From positions 24,366,001 to 24,430,000 of the forward strand of contig OY540810.1 in assembly GCA_961205875.1 (NCBI GenBank): DNA of 64,000 nucleotides. The letters are read 5' to 3'. Below the pieces are notes generated by a model that was given only the letters and a program-made list of their open reading frames with translations, ran no database searches and was not told where the DNA came from. Both the position numbers and the translations under genes were made by a program. The DNA comes from Sialis fuliginosa. Lineage: Eukaryota; Arthropoda; Insecta; Megaloptera; Sialidae. Of this stretch, positions 1-13,265 are shown one piece after another; the stretch's first letter is position 1; each line of letters starts with the position of its first letter.

Positions 1-1010
1 AAATTTAAGAATTTAAGTAGAAAAGGAATTCCTTAAAAGTTTACATAGTTTATATTTTTTTAGTTTGTTAAGAGAAAGAAAAATTTTGTAATAAATGAAA
101 AGAAGAATAAAGGATTTAGAAATCAATAAATTCAGTTTTAAACAGATTTCTCATTGTTATTTGGAAATATCCCTCACACATTTTTTATAGTAATTTTTTT
201 ATACATAATTTTATTTGTAAGGTGCTGTCGGCCATCATACCCTTTGAGTTAAGACAGGACCCTTACACTGTGTATTTAATAGAATACATTTTTTTTAAAT
301 CACACCGCTGTGGTATATTATGTAAATCTTAAAATTTAATGTGAATGAAATTTAAGTTATTTTTTTGTGTACTTTCTTTGTTTATGTGTATTGTGAAAGT
401 GAAACTGTATGTCCATTATCCTTGTCTTATCCTAACCTCAAGTGCAGTTCACTGGATGCAGTCAATGAATCAAACCACCAAGAAAGATTACTGTAAGTAC
501 AATTTGAATAATTATAAAAATGTACCATTCTATCTGTAATTTGTTAATTTTTTTCTGGTTTACTATGTACAGAGGATCATAAAAATATTACATCTGTGAT
601 TCATAAGTACCTCTATAATATAATACAATCGCAATAAAATTCGATTGACGGATTATTAAAAAAATATATATCTTTAAAAATTGCTATAATAAACAATCAG
701 CCAAATCTATGCAAAGGCATGTTTTTCATTCTTACCCGGCTATAGCCTTTACCTATCTTCAGTGTTGCGTCCTTTTTTAAAACATCTTGCATTTTGCTGT
801 CTAGAACTCTTTAATTATCCATTATTCTTATTAATGTAGGACTTTCCAAGTAGGAGTATTTAAATATCGTTCAACTGTTTTCCTACCTGCGGTTTAACTG
901 CCTCCCTAAATTCCACACAATCTACAATAACCATTTACCATAAACAACAATTCCCTAAAATGAATTCGAATTAAAAGATTAAATACAGAGATAAAGCACA
1001 GAGTTGTGAT
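1..1010. other. AT-rich non-coding stretch
   Basis: No recognisable gene or repeat. A 64-codon ATG frame at 345-539 begins with a hydrophobic stretch that looks like a signal peptide, and CTGTAAGTA at about 492-500 resembles a splice donor inside it. Nothing else supports an exon, so I do not call one. Confidence 0.4.
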
Positions 1011-1330
1011 TGCAGCAGCAATAGTCGCGGGGTTTGTTTAAAATTGCATCGGGTCCGTCGCGTCACCGCGAGCGGGACACACAGACGCGGCGGTAAATAA
1101 ATAATCGCATATCCGGAGCCTGTTTGCATATCTGGAATCTAACGGCCACGCCAGATATTATGTGTATAATTCGGTTTGTATTTAAACTAGGTTCGTTTTG
1201 CCGCGCTTTGCGGAATTCAATTCAGCGACGTGATAATTGCGTTTTACTTCTGTTGGTGGTTTGGTTAATTAGATTTTGAGCTAGTTTCAACTACTGCTCG
1301 TGCATTTGTTTGTGTTGGAAGAAAATGTGA
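1011..1330. promoter_or_regulatory. CpG-rich island, possible promoter or untranslated first exon
   Basis: A short patch around 1020-1110 and 1190-1235 is rich in CG dinucleotides (CCGTCGCGTCACCGCGAGCG, GACGCGGCG, TTGCCGCGCTTTGCGG) against a background with almost none. The sequence GCG|GTAAAT near 1091 resembles a splice donor. No long open frame crosses it. In insects such islands can mark promoters, enhancers or untranslated first exons; this is inference from composition only. Confidence 0.25.
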
Positions 1331-1784
1331 ATAATTGTTGTGGCGTATTTTAAAATTAACAATCATAGAGTTTTTGATTTTGTTTTATTATTTGTTGTTT
1401 ATTACTTTGAATAGGAATATTTATTGGGAAGTAATTATTTGAGCAGTCTTTTTAATATTTGGGTGGTTACATCTGGCAGTTAATAATTCATTTGGAAAGT
1501 ATTAAACTTTTTGTGCGGTAATTAAATCAATTGTAGCAGTAAAATGTAGCAAGTCATATACAAAATTTTGGTAAGTTATTAAATCTTACAGCTGTAGTTA
1601 AAAACTTACTCGATCAGTTGATTAAATAAATGGCCAGTGCAATAATTATTTGAGCGGTAAAATAATTGAGTTGGGTAGTTAAATAAATAGTTTGGCAGTT
1701 AGATAAATAATTTGGCAGTTCGGTAAAAGTCAAGTTGACTTTTGGTTGAAAAAAGGGGCACGCTTTTCTTAAAAAAAAACTTAA

Positions 1785-2049
1785 CCAGGATATTTTTTGG
1801 GAGGAGGGGGCAATTTTTTTATTGGGGCCATTCACATATAATATATATTTTACAAATATATTATATGGAATAACTATCTAACCCTCCGCTGGTTATAAAA
1901 ATGCAGGGGGGCAGGGCCCCTTGCCCCTCCCCCTTTGTTGTAACAAACAAGAGAACAAATGGTTACACAATATAATATATATTTAAATATATAAATTATA
2001 TATTATATGTTAATGGTCCCGATAACTCCCCCCTCCTAAAAATCCCGGT
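1785..2049. repeat. MITE-like inverted repeat with CCRGGAT ends
   Basis: The left end (CCAGGATATTTTTTGGGAGG at about 1785) and the reverse complement of the right end (CCGGGATTTTTAGGAGGGGG, about 2049 inwards) align over some 60 bases, including a shared ATATAATATATA block. Inside is a GGGGGGCAGGGCCCC patch near 1905-1920. A clean target duplication is not obvious, so the ends are approximate. Confidence 0.5.
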
Positions 2050-3628
<1,579 letters not shown>

Positions 3629-3980
3629 TACGTGAGCAAGAAGAGTTTATACAAAATGTAAGACAAACTGTCTACAGGGACAAAGAAAATTATGCAACAT
3701 AAAAAAGTAAAACTTGAAGCACGTTTGGGGTATTCTGCGTTTGTATGTTGGTTGTTGGTACTCCTCGGAGAAAAGTAACAGTGCTGATGAGATCATGTGA
3801 ATATAATTGATATAGCATATTCTAACTATTATTTTTTTTAACTTTACCTTGCAATGTGAAAATTGAATCAATTGTTATAAATTATTTACATAATAATATA
3901 TGTATAGGGTGGGGTATTTAAAGTGTTACAGATTTTATCTCAGGACCGTGGTATATTGCAAAAAAATGTTTCAATAAAAA

Positions 3981-4800
3981 AAAACATCTGCCAAGTAAAT
4001 GCACAGTGCTTCCTCGTGCTAAATTCACTAAAACCGATGGTGTTCAGATAAATTGCCTGGCATTGGTTAACCATTTAATTTTTATACAAATTTTACTAAA
4101 AAATCTTAGTTCGAATTTTTTCTTAAAACGCACCTGAATATTTTTTCATATATTTTTAATTTTTTGACAATTTCAATCTAAATCTAAATTTATGCAAATG
4201 TCAAAATGACATTTAAAACGTCAAAGTGACATTTAAAACGCCAAAGTGACATTTAAAATGTCAAAATGACACTTAATATATCCAATCAAATATCAATTTA
4301 GAAAAACAAAACACGAATTTTTAAAATTAATTTAGATAAATCTTTGTAAGGGAATATTTTACAACAAACGTAGTAGACCCATATTATAGGAAATTTAATT
4401 CTCTACAAAAAATATTCTATAAAATTTTCTCGTAACATGTGTCGTTCTTGAGATATCTTGAAAAAATAAATATTTTGGGGTGTCACCCCTCCCCCTTACA
4501 CACGATTTTGATGATTTTGAAATGGGACCGTCCTCAAGCCAGGCCCAACCATCCGACCAAGTTTCAATAATATCGGTTCAGTGGTTCATGAGTTATGCGT
4601 GTAACAAGGATTCAGGGGACAGACGGACGGACGGACACACGGACACACGGACAGACAGACAGACACGGAACGAAAAGTGTTTGTCTTGACGTGAAACGGA
4701 TAAATAAATTTAAAATTTTGAAATTGGAGAACTTTTTTTTTGTCTCAATCTGAAACGATCACATAGCTTCTCGTATCTTCGATATTGCGAGGAAGCAATA
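3981..4800 (+). repeat. Dispersed repeat family A, copy 1
   Basis: Starts with AAAACATCTGCCAAGTAAAT and ends with CTTCTCGTATCTTCGATATT. The same order of blocks recurs at 15.2-16.0 kb (opposite strand), 27.0-27.7 kb and 50.6-51.2 kb. Near the ends GCTTCCTCG (about 4008) and CGAGGAAGC (about 4789) face each other as short inverted repeats. It includes a GACGGACGGACACACGG microsatellite at 4620-4670. No coding capacity; class unknown. Confidence 0.75.
4199..4275 (+). repeat. Four tandem ~20-bp units inside family A copy 1
   Basis: Four successive units of the form GTCAAARTGACATTTAAAA. Other A copies have one or two such units, so this is a local expansion. Each unit contains the near-palindrome TGTCAAAATGACA. 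Confidence 0.7.
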
Positions 4801-5588
4801 TTTGGTTGGGAAAGGGTAATCGAATAGTAATATTTATTTATTATTTTAACGTGGCCTTCAAGGATATTTTAGGGTTAACTTCATTTTTTCAAATAGGGAC
4901 ATACAGTTTTTATTTAGTAATCTTATTCTACGTGAAAATATCCGAATCTTTTACTGAAAACTTTTTTTAGCAACCCAAACCTTACGAGATATCTAACAAA
5001 ATAATTTCGAGATTCTGAACATCCAAGAATTTTTAAAAAATATTTTTTTCTGAATTTTTTTACCGAATTTTACCATTTATAATAAAAATTGTGTAAAATA
5101 ATCTTCACAAATTTCTTCAATAACCAATTTTTAACTTAAAAAACAGTTTTCGAATTTAATTTATCAAAAAATTGGTTTCGAAATGATCATAATTAATTTA
5201 TCAGATCAAATTAGTTCTGTGATACTAGAAACAAACAATTTCATAACACTAACAATATATCTGGCTTTCCTTCGGAAGTATTAAGTAATCTTGATTTGTT
5301 GAATTCTACTTTTTTAATCCACTTTTTATGTATATTGCATTCTATCGATTTTCAATAAAACATAACAATATCCTCTATGTAAACACAAGTGTGCGCATAT
5401 ATACATATCTCACCAAATGTTATCCAGATTATTCCAGTTATGCCGCCATACGTGAAATTCTCGTCATTTCAATTGGTTTAGAATTTTCCGCAGCTGAGTG
5501 AATGCCGTCTAATCGTTTACAAGAGTGTAAGTATAGAGGTACATTGGATAATTTTAATCCCGTTTAAAAGCTAAAAGAATAACATAGA

Positions 5589-6182
5589 CAAAACATCTGC
5601 TAAGTAAATGTACAGTGCTTCCTCGTGTTAAATTCACAAAAAATAGTTAATTTTATCGAACAATTTTAATCCTTCGAGTACACACCTATTTTTTCGTACA
5701 ATCTGGGTAAATTTTACCCTGTTCACTTTTTGATCGTCTATAATTCTACAACTACGGAATATTTCGACTTACTAAAATTCAGAGATATACTTTAAACCAT
5801 GTTAAATGAATTTATGTATTGCAAATACCTTTGAAGTATTCAACATAGTTAAAAAAAAATTCGCGAAAAAACGGCAATTTCATGAAAAAATTTGTAACTT
5901 TGTGGTACTGTGGTATCGCCCTTTTTTAAATACCTGTTCGCTATTCTCGGTCAAAGTCGGTGTATGGGTCAAATTGTCCCATAGGGGGCTCAGAGGGTTA
6001 ATACACACCGATAAAGTATTCACACGAACTGCCATTGGTTAACCATTTAATTTTTATACAATTTTATTTAAAAATATTATTATGCGTGTAACAAGGAATC
6101 GGGGGACAGACACACACACAGAGAACGAAAAGTGAAAATTTTTAAATCGAAGAACAACTATCTTTGATATGGCGGGAAGTAA
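5589..6182 (+). repeat. Dispersed repeat family A, copy 2 (rearranged)
   Basis: The left block (AAACATCTGCTAAGTAAATG, 5590-5670) and right blocks (GGTTAACCATTTAATTTTTA near 6037; GCGTGTAACAAGGAATCGGG near 6084) match copy 1. The middle 370 bases do not, so this copy has an internal replacement or deletion. Open frames here are not supported as genes. Confidence 0.55.
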
Positions 6183-6610
6183 AAGAAAAACATTAAATAA
6201 TGTACACATAAAAAATTTTGGTACTTTTATTTATTTTTTATTTTAGAACCATTCTATACTGGTCTGAACTTACTATGACAATGTTTAATCCGGCCTTCCA
6301 TCAAAAATATTTGCCTATTTCTGCATGGGCTGGACAGATCGACAGATAGCAAATAGACACACTAACCGACATATTATATATGTTTATTTTCAGGATGATA
6401 TGCTCTTTCAATTTTTGTTACAAAATGTATTAGTTTATTGTCAAAATTTAATCAAATTTGAAACTGAATTGAATTCACATAAGGTAATTTTTCATCGTAC
6501 TAATGCAAGAAATAAACTAACTAATAACAATTTTAACTGGCCGTTTTATAAACAAACTTGCGCTAAAAATCTCGTTACTGGATTCTATGGGTCCTGAAAT
6601 ATAAATATTA

Positions 6611-7238
6611 GGGTGTTCCAAAAAAAGTCGATAATTTTTTTTTTCGATTGCATGTGAAATTCTTGTTATATATGCTATAAAAAAAATTCTGTAAAAATTT
6701 GAGCCCTTAATATCAACTTGAAGAACTCCATCACCGAATTTGAAGATTTACCATTGATTTAACATGGAAAAATGATTTTTTAACGTTCATTTCTCCCGCA
6801 AACTATGTAGAACATTATTTTTCGGAAAAACCATGACTGATCCTTCTTCAGTATTAAATTCTGTAAAAAAAAGCTCTTAGGGTCCAGTCTCTAACGTCAA
6901 CAAATTCAAAAAATCTGTATTTTTTAACGCAAATAAAAACGAGAGGGTTGACGTTAGAGACTGGACTCTAAGAGCTTTTTTTTACAGAATTTAATACTGA
7001 AGAAGGATCAGTCATGGTTTTTCCGAAAAATAATGTTCTACATAGTTTGCAGGAGAAATGAACGTTAAAAAATCATTTTTCCATGTTAAATCAATGGTAA
7101 ATCTTCAAATTCGGTGATGGAGTTCTTCAAGTTGATATTAAGGGCTCAAATTTTTACAGAATTTTTTTTATAGCATATATAACAAGAATTTCACATGCAA
7201 TCGAAAAAAAAAAATTATCGACTTTTTTTGGAACACAC
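6611..7238. mobile_element. Foldback element, 628 bp near-perfect palindrome, TA-flanked
   Basis: Left arm 6611-6901 and right arm 6947-7238 are inverted copies with very few differences (ends GGGTGTTCC and GGAACACAC). They are separated by a 45-bp spacer. TA lies immediately outside each end (6609-6610 and 7239-7240), as for Tc1/mariner-type insertion. No protein is encoded. Transcribed RNA would form a hairpin of about 290 bp. Confidence 0.85.
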
Positions 7239-7390
7239 TAATAAATATCCTTCTAAATTGGTAACTTTTCAACAATAGTCAATACTTTTATTATCGCTAA
7301 CGTAATAAAAAAATTAAATTAATATTTTTTGAAATATGATAATGTGATGATGAAAGGGTTAAATGTTTTTTTTTGTGAAATATGTTTTAC

Positions 7391-7808
7391 ACAGGGTGGG
7401 GCATTTAAAGTGTTGCAGATTATTATCTCAGAACCATTGCATATAAAAAAAATTTTTGGTTGTGAGGGGGTAATCCAAAATAAACATTTTTTGTACTTTT
7501 TCTCTAAAGATGATGATTTCTGAGTAAAAAAATCTTGAATGTTCAAAATCTCGAAATTATTTTGTTAGATATCTTACAATGTTTAGGTTGTTCAAAAAAA
7601 AGTGTTCAATGAAAGATTTGTGTTTTTTCACATAGAATAAGATTACTTATTAAAAACTATAGGTTCCTATTAAAAAAATGATGTTGACCTTCAAATATCC
7701 TTGAAGGCCACGTTAAAATAACAAATAAATATTCCTATTCGATTACCCCCTCATAACCAAACATTTTTTGGTTGAAATTTTTGTTCAAATATGCTAACCT
7801 ACCCTGTA
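7391..7808. mobile_element. MITE with ACAGGGT/ACCCTGT ends
   Basis: The left end ACAGGGTGGGGCATTTAAAG and the right end TACCCTGTATA are inverted. A second inverted pair lies inside: GGTTGTGAGGGGGTAAT near 7458 against ATTACCCCCTCATAACC near 7742. The end sequence and adjacent TA fit a mariner-type MITE. It is related to the split repeat at 3.9-5.0 kb. Ends are accurate to a few bases. Confidence 0.55.
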
Positions 7809-8570
7809 TATTTGAATTATTATTGTATACTACAATTAATTTTAGTTAATAGGAAAAAAACTTAAATAAATAAGGAGGTGGGTGGTAGATGGGGATTTTA
7901 GAGGTTTCATTTTTTCGAATTTCGACCTACACCATTTGAAAGAAAAAAGAAAAATTATGAAAATTTTGTATTATAGATGTTTTTAAATTTTCATTAGTTT
8001 CAGAGTTATTTGAAACATATGATTATTTTACACATTTTCATAGGAGTAAGGGTCTCATCCCATAGCTTGTTTATATAATATTTTTAAGTTGATAAAGTTA
8101 AAGTTAAAAGCGCCGAAGTGGAATAATTGAACTACTGTGAGCTTTTGTTTTTTTTTTGTTTTTTTGAAAAACTCACTTTAAAAACTCGGAGACAATAGTA
8201 TAATAGAATTTGTATTGTTGACTACTGTTTAGATCTTCTCACCTGTTAGTGTTCACCCCTGAGTATGTAAGTGAGCACTAATTGACATAAATACCGATTT
8301 CCAACCGACAGGCTACTGCACTTGGGATGCTTTTGTTTCGCGCACGGTTAGTTTGAACACTAGCAATCAGCAGTTTCACCTCAACCTTGTGTAGTATGTG
8401 AAATGTGTAAAAGCTCTCGAAGCAGTGCTGCGCTTAGTGAATTTTATCGAGGTCATATTTTTATTTGTTTGAAGCTAGCGAAAATAATGTTTTAAATATT
8501 TGTTTTTTTGTAAATCCAAAATACTTCACGATAGGATAGGTAGGTACAGCTTTAAAGAAAATCTTTAATA
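7809..8570. other. Non-repeat stretch, less AT-rich at 8210-8480
   Basis: No gene seen. The part 8210-8480 is less AT-rich and looks unique (for example TTCGCGCACGGTTAGTTTGA near 8337). It could be regulatory, but nothing specific supports that. Confidence 0.3.
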
Positions 8571-9243
8571 GAGTTGAGCATTTTAGTTCATGACAGAGAG
8601 CGCTCCCTATAGTTCAGTGGTCTTTAATGAACTAGTTCGTTGTTCTAGTTCTTTTAGTTCATAGAATTTTTTTCCGGACTATACGATGACAATTTATTGA
8701 TTTAGATATATTGGATTGTTAGATTTTAAATGTATAATTAAATTGTTTAATTAGTAATTTTGTACTAATATTTTTTTCATCAAACTATAGAAATGCAAAC
8801 TGCTGCAATTTTGAATTCGTTATTAATTTATAGACACGATCGATATTTTTAAATGTATATATTTTATTTGTAATAATTTTTTTTTTAATCGAACGCTCGG
8901 TATATATGAAATTTTTGAAACATTTTCAATAATACTTGTTGATTGTCATAAAATAACATAAAAATCACGTGCTTTTGACAGACATATTACATTCATGTGA
9001 ACTAAAAAAAATTAAATATAATATATCTTTAGTAAAATAAATTAAAAATTGGTAATAAAGTATTGAAAACGTAAATTATTAAACATAAAAATCTAACAAT
9101 GTCATTTTTAGAACAGTGTATTTGAAGTGTATCGGGAACTATTGAACTAAAAGAGTAGAGCGCATACGAACTAGTTTCTCTAGTTCTCGTGTGGGAGTGC
9201 TCTTTTGAACTAGTTCGTTCGTGAACTACACAAGTCTAATCTC
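8571..9243. mobile_element. TIR element built on AGTTCA/GAACTAGTTC motifs, TA-flanked
   Basis: The left end (GAGTTGAGCATTTTAGTTCA) and the reverse complement of the right end (GAGATTAGACTTGTGTAGTT, then CACGAACGAACTAGTTC) align with an indel, both running on to a GAGCRCTCCC block. GAACTAGTTCGTT-type motifs recur in both terminal regions. TA flanks at 8569-8570 and 9244-9245. No transposase frame: a 673-bp non-autonomous element. Confidence 0.65.
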
Positions 9244-9424
9244 TAATAAATTTTTATTTCATTTTACGTTTTCGTTAGTTTCTTATTAATTCTTTTTAAC
9301 CCAAGAATAGCATATTCATTGGATAAAAAATGTAAGTTTGTACCAAATTGACAGAACAATTGATTTATTAGTTTGGTGTAATATATTCAAATTGTATTTT
9401 ATGATCTGAAATTAGGGTTTCAAA

Positions 9425-9500
9425 CTTTCAATAGAACCACTGCAATGTGAGACGAAACGTTGGCCGATAAAATGACCAAATCGACACGGCGTATATCAAG
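9425..9500 (+). repeat. Dispersed repeat family E, fragment 1
   Basis: The motif CCACTGCAATGTGAGACGAA followed by ACGTTGGCCGATAA is found in reverse complement at about 45986-46035. Sequences of this kind often sit at the 3' ends of retroelements, but I cannot name the family. Confidence 0.5.
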
Positions 9501-9945
9501 ATACTTTTTCTTTGTTTCGGTTTTTGATTCAGGTAGAGATTTTTCTTACTTATTTTTAGTATTTGTTTTTGCCTGCAGTTTGTGTCTCTAGTAGTTCTTA
9601 ACCTTTTCGAAGTCACGGAACATTTTTGATTGTAAAAAAATGCGGAGCACTATCGTACTGAATCATTAAGGTCTCTAAAGAGATCCAAATATTTAGGATA
9701 TTCGAGAGTTTCGGTTTCGGATACGGAGCTCTCTATTATATCCCTATCTGAAATTAATTGTATAAGAGGAAATAATTAGTGAGATATTAAATATGTACTA
9801 TAATAAAGAGTGTATTCAGAAGCAGAGACTGTCTTAAATTACTTCAAGATTTATCTTATACCACATCGCAAAAATAAAATAAAAATACTAAAACTGTGAA
9901 TAAATTTACATTAACCGTATTTCATTATTCATAATTCCATTATCT
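9501..9945. other. AT-rich non-coding stretch
   Basis: No gene, TIR element or recognised repeat identified. Confidence 0.35.
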
Positions 9946-10260
9946 TAACGGACGTGGGTGGCAAATATCAACATCAGTTAAAAAAGTAATGTGACAGCAC
10001 TGCGCAGATAATATTTATTGCCAACGTAAAGAATTTAGAAGCATTTTAAATGACTCTTCAGCTGGAATCGATTTAATCAAATGACACTCATAGCAGCGTT
10101 GTCGGCCTCATTACTAATTCAAATGCCTTCCTCTACAAAACAGCTGCATTAGAACATTTACAGCATCCATTAGTGAGATACGAGTCGATCTTAATATTGT
10201 TTAGTTCTGGTTTTTTATTCCCTCTGTGTACTCGAATCATGCAAATTTATTTCCTATTCC
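9946..10260. promoter_or_regulatory. Unique, less AT-rich stretch; possible cis-regulatory DNA
   Basis: Between about 9950 and 10200 the sequence loses its A/T runs and shows no repeat match in the window. It contains an E-box (CAGCTG near 10141) and several TAAT/ATTA homeodomain-type cores. There is no sustained open frame. A call of conserved non-coding DNA would need comparison with related species. Confidence 0.2.
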
Positions 10261-12660
10261 GTGTTGGCAATGATACGAGTACTTTTCAACTCTTTTGAGT
10301 GTTGATTTTTTTGTAGTTGTGTTATAAAACAAGTTACATTACAATTTGTTGAATTATCCGGAAACTATAAGATGTAGAGATTAGGTTAAAAGACAAAAGT
10401 TATCTTTAAGAAGAGAGTATAATTGTGTATTTACATGTTCTTAAATCGAATAGTGATCTGTGAAGATAGTTTAGCATACGTATTAGGTTATGATGGTTGC
10501 TTAAAACACGCGTGAGTAAAATTTTTTTTTTCGTTGGCAGGCCTTTTTTGTAGACCTTGTGTTATTGACAATGTTTTAACCACTTAATGTGCAGGTACGT
10601 TGACTAACGTTAATGAAAAAAACACATCCATAATATTATGGGCGTGGTTTTTTTTATGACTCTAAGTAACAATTTTAATTAAACATTTTAAATTAAACAT
10701 TTTCATAGAAATCTCAACCTAAAGAACATCATAACTAACTGTGTAGGTATACAATAATTTTCAAGTTTAACATATACAGTATACATTCAAAAGCGCCAAT
10801 ATCCAATTACGCACGTTCGTGATACAAGATTTGAAAAATGTTTACACTCACGTCTGGCCACAGCCGTGACCGGAAAAAAATTTCCGCACCCAAATATACT
10901 TTGGATCCAACACTGGTTATGAAAATCGTGCCCCCAAGGGTATAATAAAAAATCAGCGCTTATGCACACAATTCTTAACAAAACATAATAAATAAATAAA
11001 ATAAATAAATCAAAATTACAAAAATTCCACGACAGATTAAAAGGATTAATAAACAAAATTTATTATTACTTCACACTGGAGTCCCTTGACTTGACGTCAA
11101 ATTGAAATTATGATATTCTTACAACAGTAATGAGCTTATAAAATATTGATTTAGGGCTTCCATCAACAAGGACACTTAAATTTCTATTATACTTCCATGT
11201 TTTGAAAGAAATGGAAGTATTGTCGTACCGTTGAAAAATCGTGTCCGAGATAAAAGCAGATTCTGATTGTCTTACCTTCAAAACGAGTTGATTTCCGCAT
11301 AGCGGCTGTTATAAATTCAAATTGTCAAATCAGTTATTCTACGAATGTGTATTATGTTTTTGACATTAGTGTATTAGAAAACTAATATTTATAATACAAA
11401 GGTGAGTTTTATTTCTGACAAATCCCATTGAAATTTTTCATATATTAAATTATTTAAAAAGATATTAAACAACATGGAAGTAATGTGTGGTTCTCCATTC
11501 CGGTATTTATTACTTATGACAATTAAATATTGGTTTGAGGCCTCAGGCAATTGCCCTTTTTGCTCACTCCTATCAAATATTTAAAAACCAGTATAAAAAT
11601 CCTTTTTAAACAAAATGTGTTGTACGTATAATCTAACAAAGTTTTAAAAATTGCCATGCTTTTTTCATTATACAACAGCACACAAAAGAAGAAAGTAAAA
11701 GTGACTAATTCGGTTTCATTGTTCTGAAATGAAAAGAGAATACGTGTGGGAAGGATAGACATATATCAACAATACCCTACCAGGTGTTTTATTGACAATG
11801 GAGGACAATTGTTGCACTTCATTTCACAAATTATCATGATTGTGGTAATACGAATTAGGCAGATTTATTGAGTCCCATGATTACGAAATTAACCATTCAT
11901 TGTATTGACCTAGATGAACACTGTAGGATTTGGAGCGGAATTTAATATGTACATGAATAGTTTTATTTTTGTTTTAAATTTAATTTATAACTCAATGGAA
12001 TGCGTGAGTAGAATTGTGGCAACTGAAATACAAATTGCATGCAGGCGGTGGAAAATTGAAAATGTTAGAATGCTTAAATGTACTAAATGTAAGCTCCATT
12101 AAATTCAATATTTTATAAAAATCAAAAAGTAATTTATGATGAAATAACAAGATTATGTTTAACTTATAAAATATTATTAAATTTTATTTCATTGAACAAT
12201 TAAATATTAATAGCTTTTTTTTATCTATATCAACAAATATCCATTTTGAGTTTCGTTTTTTAACCAAATAAGTAAAGTATGTATTACAGTAATACAACTG
12301 ATTATAGGTCTTTGAGGACTCAAATTAAGAGGACTATTTACATTAACTTTTTTCTTATTTTTATTCATAGAACAAGAATTCTGCAATTGTCGCATTTCTC
12401 GTAAACGGTTGATCTTATGACAAATTAACAAAGTGTATTTCTGTGTATTTTGTGGCATATGACTTTATAAAAGCTCCAAACATAGGGGAAAAAAATGCTA
12501 GATAAAAATCAAAGGGTCCACTGGCTCTACATTTCCTTGGTCTAAATCGATAACAAGTATTAATACTAAAGCGATTATCAAATTTCATAACTAAGTATAT
12601 CACAATGAGTTCTGAAGAAATGAAATAAAAATTAAAAATGACCTGAAACAGAAAGAACAA
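10261..12660. other. AT-rich non-coding stretch with one promoter-like site
   Basis: Several 60-90 codon frames occur (for example 10787-11056 minus), none with recognisable domains. A short hairpin lies at 11191-11219 (ACTTCCAT/ATGGAAGT). At 11330 the arthropod initiator-like TCAGTT is followed 67 bases later by AAAG|GTGAGT, a good splice donor consensus. This could be a small untranslated first exon but is unsupported otherwise. Confidence 0.25.
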
Positions 12661-12840
12661 TTGAAAATTTTGAAATCGTAGAACAACTTTTTTAAACGAT
12701 CACAAAGCTTCTCATATCTTCGATATTTATTGCTCCCAAATTGTTCCGTTATATCCTCCACATACTTACTCAAAATTAATAATTTTACTTCCTTGTCATA
12801 TTATAGATATGAGAAGTTTTATGATCGTTTAAAAAAAAAA
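12661..12840. repeat. Family A right-end fragments in opposite orientations
   Basis: At 12661-12735 the A right end reads forward (CGATCACAAAGCTTCTCATA). At about 12785-12838 a second right end reads in reverse (ATGAGAAGTTTTATGATCGT). The two form an imperfect inverted pair. Confidence 0.5.
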
Positions 12841-13012
12841 ATATACTAGAATTTAAGCTAAGTTTTTCTCCATTTGGCTGTCCGCCGCTCCTTCTGAACT
12901 CCCCCCCCCCCCGGGCGGTTGGCCAGTCTTCCTACCAAAAGCCGTCATTGCTGTTATACATTAACAAAATAAACAACGAATTTTAATAAATATAAAAATT
13001 TCAAACATCAAA

Positions 13013-13150
13013 CATTCTTTTTTCCAAAGCTTACTTGACTTGAATTTAATATTGCACTCGAGCGATTGTTGTAGTTTTAGCTGACGCTTCGACTAACAAA
13101 CATATTTTAGTTTTTCATGCCAATTGTGATTTTTATTCAAAAATGAATAA
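13013..13150. repeat. Dispersed repeat family D, copy 1
   Basis: CATTCTTTTTTCCAAAGCTT and the following 130 bases match 52720-52860 closely, including ATATTTTAGTTTTTCATG. No coding capacity; class unknown. Confidence 0.65.
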
Positions 13151-13183
13151 TATAAGTTGTATCTTTGTTATGAGTTGTTTTAT

Positions 13184-13265
13184 TATCGAAGATACGAGAA
13201 GCTTTGCGATCGTTTTTTAAAGAAAAATTGTTCTCCGATTTCAAAATTTTCACTCGATCTTTCTT
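13184..13265 (-). repeat. Family A right-end fragment
   Basis: ATCGAAGATACGAGAAGCTT and the following block up to about 13262 match the reverse complement of the A right end. Only about 80 bases are present. Confidence 0.55.

Larger units (their letters stand above)
3905..5050. repeat. GGGTGGGG-start repeat interrupted by a family A copy
   Basis: The sequence at 3907-3960 (GGGTGGGGTATTTAAAGTGT) matches 7396-7450. The sequence at 4797-5030 is an inverted match of about 7535-7770, including the block around TTTTAACGTGGCCTTCAAGG. Between the two parts lies a full family A repeat (3981-4800). The simplest reading is that A inserted into an older element of the 7.4-kb type. Confidence 0.5.

Noticed and set aside
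345-539. 64-codon frame with a signal-peptide-like start
   Set aside because: Too short, AT-driven, no upstream promoter or downstream exon identified.
10787-11056. 89-codon minus-strand frame
   Set aside because: No domain, no splice context, no ATG-linked regulatory signal; probably chance.
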